Assembly: GCA_947629905.1 (NCBI GenBank)
Contig: CANRFM010000001.1
Coordinates: 1 to 64,000 of the forward strand
Origin: an uncultured Clostridia bacterium
GTDB taxonomy: Bacteria > Bacillota > Clostridia > Oscillospirales > Ruminococcaceae
Direction of reading: 5' to 3'
Length of the DNA stretch: 64,000 bases
Within the stretch, counting starts at the first letter, position 1; each line of letters begins with the position of its first letter. The notes under the pieces are model-generated. The model saw only the letters and a program-made list of their open reading frames with translations, made no database searches and was not told where the DNA came from. Shown here one piece after another: positions 60,950 through 64,000 of the stretch. A program made the translations under genes and the position numbers.

Positions 60950-60988
60950 AATTGCCTCCTTATGTGTTCTAAGTTTATCTGTAACTTC

Positions 60989-61017
60989 ATTATAACAGAC
61001 CCCGGAGACAATTACCA
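60989..61017 (-). promoter_or_regulatory. Possible promoter of noc
   Basis: Minus strand TATAAT (60989-60994) with a weak -35 TGGTAA (61012-61017) at 17 bases, between the rsmG terminator and noc. Confidence 0.5.
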
Positions 61018-61020
61018 CAG

Positions 61021-61056
61021 AAAAAATCCGTTATTTCTTACGCAAATAACGGATTT
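61021..61056 (-). terminator. Terminator of the mnmE-mnmG-rsmG operon
   Basis: Minus strand AAATCCGTTATTT, 7-base loop, AAATAACGGATTT, then TTT: a 13-bp perfect stem just past rsmG. Confidence 0.92.
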
Positions 61057-61076
61057 CCATACATAATCACCTGTGC

Positions 61077-61787
61077 TTACAGCGGCTTTTGCTTTATCTG
61101 ACTGCTATTGCGTGGGTATTTTGTCGGAGTGGCTTTGCACTTTTTCACGACATAAATCACCCTTTCATCCCCGCCGGGCAACGTATACGAGATCGTATCC
61201 GTAAGTTCACCACCTAAAAGCCGAATTGCCTGCAGCGCCGGCTTGATCTCCTCGCCCGGTCCTTTCATGGCAAGCCAGTAACCGTCCGGCTTGACATACG
61301 GGAGTGAGTATTCCGCCAAAGTAGGCAGCGCTGCGACCGCCCTTGCTGTCACCGTGTCGAAACTTTCCCGCAGTTCAGTTTTTGCCAGCAGTTCCGCCCT
61401 GCCGTGCATTGTTCTGCACTCCACCCCAAGCAAATCGCACAACTGTTCCAAAAATGTGACCCGCTTCTGTAAACTGTCCAGTAACGTCATGTGCAGATCA
61501 CGCCGCACCAAAGCCAACGGCACACCCGGAAACCCTGCCCCGCTGCCAATATCCAACACGGCTGCCCCTTCCGAAAAACAGCCGGGCGCTTTTTGCAAAA
61601 GCAGCAGACTGTCCAAAAAATGCTTGCGGAAGATCTCGCTGCCATCCGTCACTGCCGTCAGATTGACCTTTTCATTATAGGAAACCAGAAATTCTGCATA
61701 TTTCTGCAACAATCCATATGTTTCACGTGAAACATTCAGCCCCTCTGCCGCAAATACAGCCGCAGCCTGTTCAAATTCAGGAAACAT
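61077..61787 (-). CDS. rsmG: 16S rRNA (guanine527-N7) methyltransferase
   Basis: A 236-residue SAM-dependent methyltransferase (GidB). [10 protein letters not shown] and [19 protein letters not shown] are the family signatures, followed by [29 protein letters not shown]. The C-terminus is a basic tail. Its start overlaps the mnmG stop by 11 bases, so translation is probably coupled. A parS site lies within codons 18-23 (reads NVSRET). Confidence 0.96.
   Translation of the reverse strand: MFPEFEQAAAVFAAEGLNVSRETYGLLQKYAEFLVSYNEKVNLTAVTDGSEIFRKHFLDSLLLLQKAPGCFSEGAAVLDIGSGAGFPGVPLALVRRDLHMTLLDSLQKRVTFLEQLCDLLGVECRTMHGRAELLAKTELRESFDTVTARAVAALPTLAEYSLPYVKPDGYWLAMKGPGEEIKPALQAIRLLGGELTDTISYTLPGGDERVIYVVKKCKATPTKYPRNSSQIKQKPL
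61719..61734. other. parS: parS centromere site 3, inside rsmG
   Basis: TGTTTCACGTGAAACA, exact consensus, embedded in the coding sequence of rsmG. Confidence 0.97.
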
Positions 61788-63651
61788 CCGTACCCTCCTT
61801 ATGCTGTTCGAGCCAGACTAAAAGCACTGTAATATCCGCCGGAGACACCCCCGAGATCCGGGAAGCCTGCCCGATGCTGATCGGCTGCATTTTCGTCAGC
61901 TTTTCCGCAGCCTCTAAACGTAGTCCCCGGATCGTTCCATAATCCATCCCCGCCGGCAAACGCTTTTCCTCCAACCGTTTCGCCTGTGCAATGGAAGCAT
62001 TCTGTCGCTCAATATAGCCTTGGTATTTGATCTGAATTTCAGCCTGTTCCTGCTCCTCATAAGTAAGCTGCGGTCGCTCCGGGTCAAAATCTGCTAAATC
62101 CGCATACCCAAGCTGCGGACGGCGCACCAGATCAGCCAGTTTGCAGCCCGTTTTCAAAGGCGCAGTCCCCTTTTGCGTGAGCATTTCGTTCAAAGCCTTG
62201 GACGGTGCAATATTTGTTGTATTCAGCCTGTGAATTTCGGCTTCGGAATGCTTATATTTCTCCTGCATCTGTTTCAGGCGTTCCTCCGGCAGGAGTCCGA
62301 CCTCAAACCCGATCGGCATCAGCCGGGCATCCGCATTGTCCTGCCGCAGCACAAGCCGATATTCACTCCGGGAAGTCATCATCCGGTAAGGGTCACTGCA
62401 CCCCTTTGAAACCAGATCATCGATCAAAGTCCCGATATAAGACCCGGAACGCTCTAAAATCAGTGGCTGCCGCCCCTGCACAGCAAGTGCCGCATTGATG
62501 CCGGCAACAAGTCCCTGCGCCGCCGCTTCCTCATAGCCGGAACTGCCGTTGAACTGCCCTGCCCCGTAAAGCCCATGGATCGTTTTACATTCAAGCGTAG
62601 GGCGTAGGGCGGTCGGGTCAACGCAGTCATACTCGATCGCATAGGCAGGGCGCAGGATCTCGACCTGTTCCAGTCCCTTGATCGTCCGGAGAAAGAGTTC
62701 CTGCACGTCCGCCGGGAGCGAACTGCTCATGCCCTGCAAATAAAATTCCTCCGTGTGCAGTCCCATCGGTTCAATGAAAAGCTGATGCCGGGGCTTCTCC
62801 GCGAACCGCACCACCTTATCTTCGATAGACGGGCAATATCTCGGACCGACCCCCTCGATCCGTCCAGCATAGAGGGGCGAACGGTGCAGATTTTCCCGGA
62901 TGATGCGATGTGTTTCCGCATTCGTATAGCTCACGTAGCAGCTCACCTGATTGCGCAGTCCGTCCGGATCCGTGGCAAAAGAGAACGGTGTGATGCGTTC
63001 GTCACCGTCCTGCCGTTCGAGGACGGAAAAATCAATACTTCTCCGGTGCACCCGGCAGGGCGTGCCTGTCTTGAACCGCCGCAGGGGAAGCAATTCCCGC
63101 AGCTGCACGGAGAGTGCATTTGCCGGCAAGGATGCATCCGGACCGCTTTCAAAAGAAGTCTCCCCGATATGCACCTTGCCCCGCAGGTACGTCCCCGTTG
63201 CCAAAATCACTGCCCTTGCCCCAAATTCCAATCCGAGCGTCGTCACAATGCCCGAAACAGAGCCATTTTCGATAATCAGCCGAGCCGCTTCGCCCTGCTT
63301 GACGAATAAATGCTCCTGCAATTCGCAGATCTGTTTCATGTGAATATGATACATCTGCCTGTCCGCTTGAACCCGGAGACTGTGAACAGCAGGACCTTTC
63401 CCCCGGTTGAGCATCCGGCTTTGCAGAAAGCATTGATCCGCCGCTTTGCCCATTTCACCGCCAAGCGCATCGATCTCACGCACCAGATGCCCCTTCGCCG
63501 TGCCGCCAATCGACGGATTACAGGGCATATTGGCGATCTGGTCAAGGCTGATGGTCAGCAAAAGCGTCCTGCACCCAAGCCGTGCCGAAGCCAGTCCGGC
63601 TTCCACCCCCGCATGACCTGCCCCCACTACGATCACATCATATTGTTCCAT
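61777..63651 (-). CDS. mnmG: tRNA uridine-5-carboxymethylaminomethyl modification enzyme MnmG (GidA)
   Basis: FAD enzyme that with MnmE modifies U34 of certain tRNAs. The 624 residues show the FAD site [19 protein letters not shown], the cysteine motif [20 protein letters not shown], and [13 protein letters not shown]-like and TSRSEYRL blocks of the family. It follows mnmE by 7 bases and overlaps rsmG. Confidence 0.97.
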   Translation of the reverse strand: MEQYDVIVVGAGHAGVEAGLASARLGCRTLLLTISLDQIANMPCNPSIGGTAKGHLVREIDALGGEMGKAADQCFLQSRMLNRGKGPAVHSLRVQADRQMYHIHMKQICELQEHLFVKQGEAARLIIENGSVSGIVTTLGLEFGARAVILATGTYLRGKVHIGETSFESGPDASLPANALSVQLRELLPLRRFKTGTPCRVHRRSIDFSVLERQDGDERITPFSFATDPDGLRNQVSCYVSYTNAETHRIIRENLHRSPLYAGRIEGVGPRYCPSIEDKVVRFAEKPRHQLFIEPMGLHTEEFYLQGMSSSLPADVQELFLRTIKGLEQVEILRPAYAIEYDCVDPTALRPTLECKTIHGLYGAGQFNGSSGYEEAAAQGLVAGINAALAVQGRQPLILERSGSYIGTLIDDLVSKGCSDPYRMMTSRSEYRLVLRQDNADARLMPIGFEVGLLPEERLKQMQEKYKHSEAEIHRLNTTNIAPSKALNEMLTQKGTAPLKTGCKLADLVRRPQLGYADLADFDPERPQLTYEEQEQAEIQIKYQGYIERQNASIAQAKRLEEKRLPAGMDYGTIRGLRLEAAEKLTKMQPISIGQASRISGVSPADITVLLVWLEQHKEGTDVS

Positions 63652-63658
63652 AGCAAAC

Positions 63659-64000
63659 CTACTTTCCCACGCAGAATCGGGAAAAAACTGTATCCACGAC
63701 CTTGTCCGTCACACGTTCGCCCGTCAGACGCAGGAGCGCATCCGCTGCCGCATCCAAGCTCACTGTGACCGCATCATAGGCATATCCCGCCTGCAATGCC
63801 GTCAGACCCTCCTGTACCGCATCCATTGCCTCCTGTAAAGCTGTCCTCTGCCGTTCATTCACGATCATGCCATCTTCAGCCGGCACTGCCGACCTCGCCG
63901 CAAACCGACAGACCGCATCGGTCAGGGACTGCATGTTTATTTCGTTTTTTGCCGATATTTCGACAATATCCGAAAATTTCTCCATTTCCGGCTGCCAGAC
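63659..64000 (-). CDS. mnmE: tRNA modification GTPase MnmE, C-terminal part (runs off the window)
   Basis: The last 113 codons of mnmE, partner of MnmG. Visible is the end of the G domain ([12 protein letters not shown]) and the C-terminal helical domain ending FSRFCVGK, the family terminus with its conserved Cys. The frame is open to base 64000, so the rest lies to the right, where jag, yidC, rnpA, rpmH and dnaA would be expected. Confidence 0.95.
   Translation of the reverse strand, partial: VWQPEMEKFSDIVEISAKNEINMQSLTDAVCRFAARSAVPAEDGMIVNERQRTALQEAMDAVQEGLTALQAGYAYDAVTVSLDAAADALLRLTGERVTDKVVDTVFSRFCVGK

Overview
The window looks like about 64 kb of chromosome from a Gram-positive Clostridia member of the Ruminococcus group. 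The evidence is a secreted GH74 xyloglucanase ending in a type I dockerin (a cellulosome part), a giant wall protein with CnaB-like modules and a Thr-rich stalk, Firmicutes-style housekeeping genes (plsY, der with a DUF512 neighbour, yceD-rpmF, hrcA-CIRCE, soj/spo0J/noc), strong AAAGGAGG ribosome sites and sigma-A type promoters. The fairly GC-rich coding sequence plus dockerin would suit a Ruminococcus champanellensis-like species. That species guess is inference; I could run no search.

Layout. 1-4.7 kb (minus): asnB-pyrB-guaA, glutamine/nitrogen and nucleotide synthesis. 4.8-11.2 kb: a membrane-anchored SGNH-like protein, UDP-galactopyranose mutase with a heterodimeric ABC exporter, and an M23 envelope peptidase. 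11.2-15.7 kb: tRNA-Met and tRNA-Glu behind a consensus promoter, then plsY, der, a PDZ/radical-SAM DUF512 protein, rpmF and yceD. 15.7-20.7 kb: a small P-loop protein, pgi, a DacF-like protein with degenerate active-site motifs, and an LtaS-like phosphoglycerol transferase. 20.8-24.4 kb: pyruvate:ferredoxin oxidoreductase. 24.4-29.9 kb: dockerin xyloglucanase, an orphan solute-binding lipoprotein, two possible small RNAs and an 0.56-kb nested inverted-repeat element. 29.9-38.1 kb: rlmH, an MBL-fold hydrolase, a repeat-containing secreted protein, murA, two cyclophilin-type proteins, and cysE-cysS behind a Cys T-box leader that carries a MITE-like insertion. 38.2-43.1 kb: hrcA-grpE-dnaK-dnaJ with a perfect CIRCE operator. 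43.2-47.5 kb: a degenerate-GGDEF/EAL/beta-helix fusion, ychF and rnhA. 47.6-57 kb: the 2215-residue adhesin, a divergently transcribed propeller-plus-SBP lipoprotein and a 41-residue membrane peptide. 57-64 kb: serS, parB, parA, noc, rsmG, mnmG and the 3' end of mnmE, with three perfect parS sites. That order normally flanks oriC, so the right end of the window is probably origin-proximal.

The strongest candidates for something new are: (1) the adhesin, whose ten tandem modules all carry the Lys/Glu/Asp triad and sequence signatures of the S. pyogenes FbaB CnaB2 domain, the parent of SpyTag/SpyCatcher; (2) the cysteine T-box riboswitch split by a 177-bp terminal-inverted-repeat element between its specifier stem and its antiterminator; (3) the cytoplasmic EAL protein fused to a beta-helix-like domain; (4) the nested inverted-repeat element at 29.35-29.91 kb. 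Most other genes are ordinary housekeeping genes. Where a family start is clear I moved the start from the longest reading frame to the codon supported by the ribosome site and family N-terminus, and said so.
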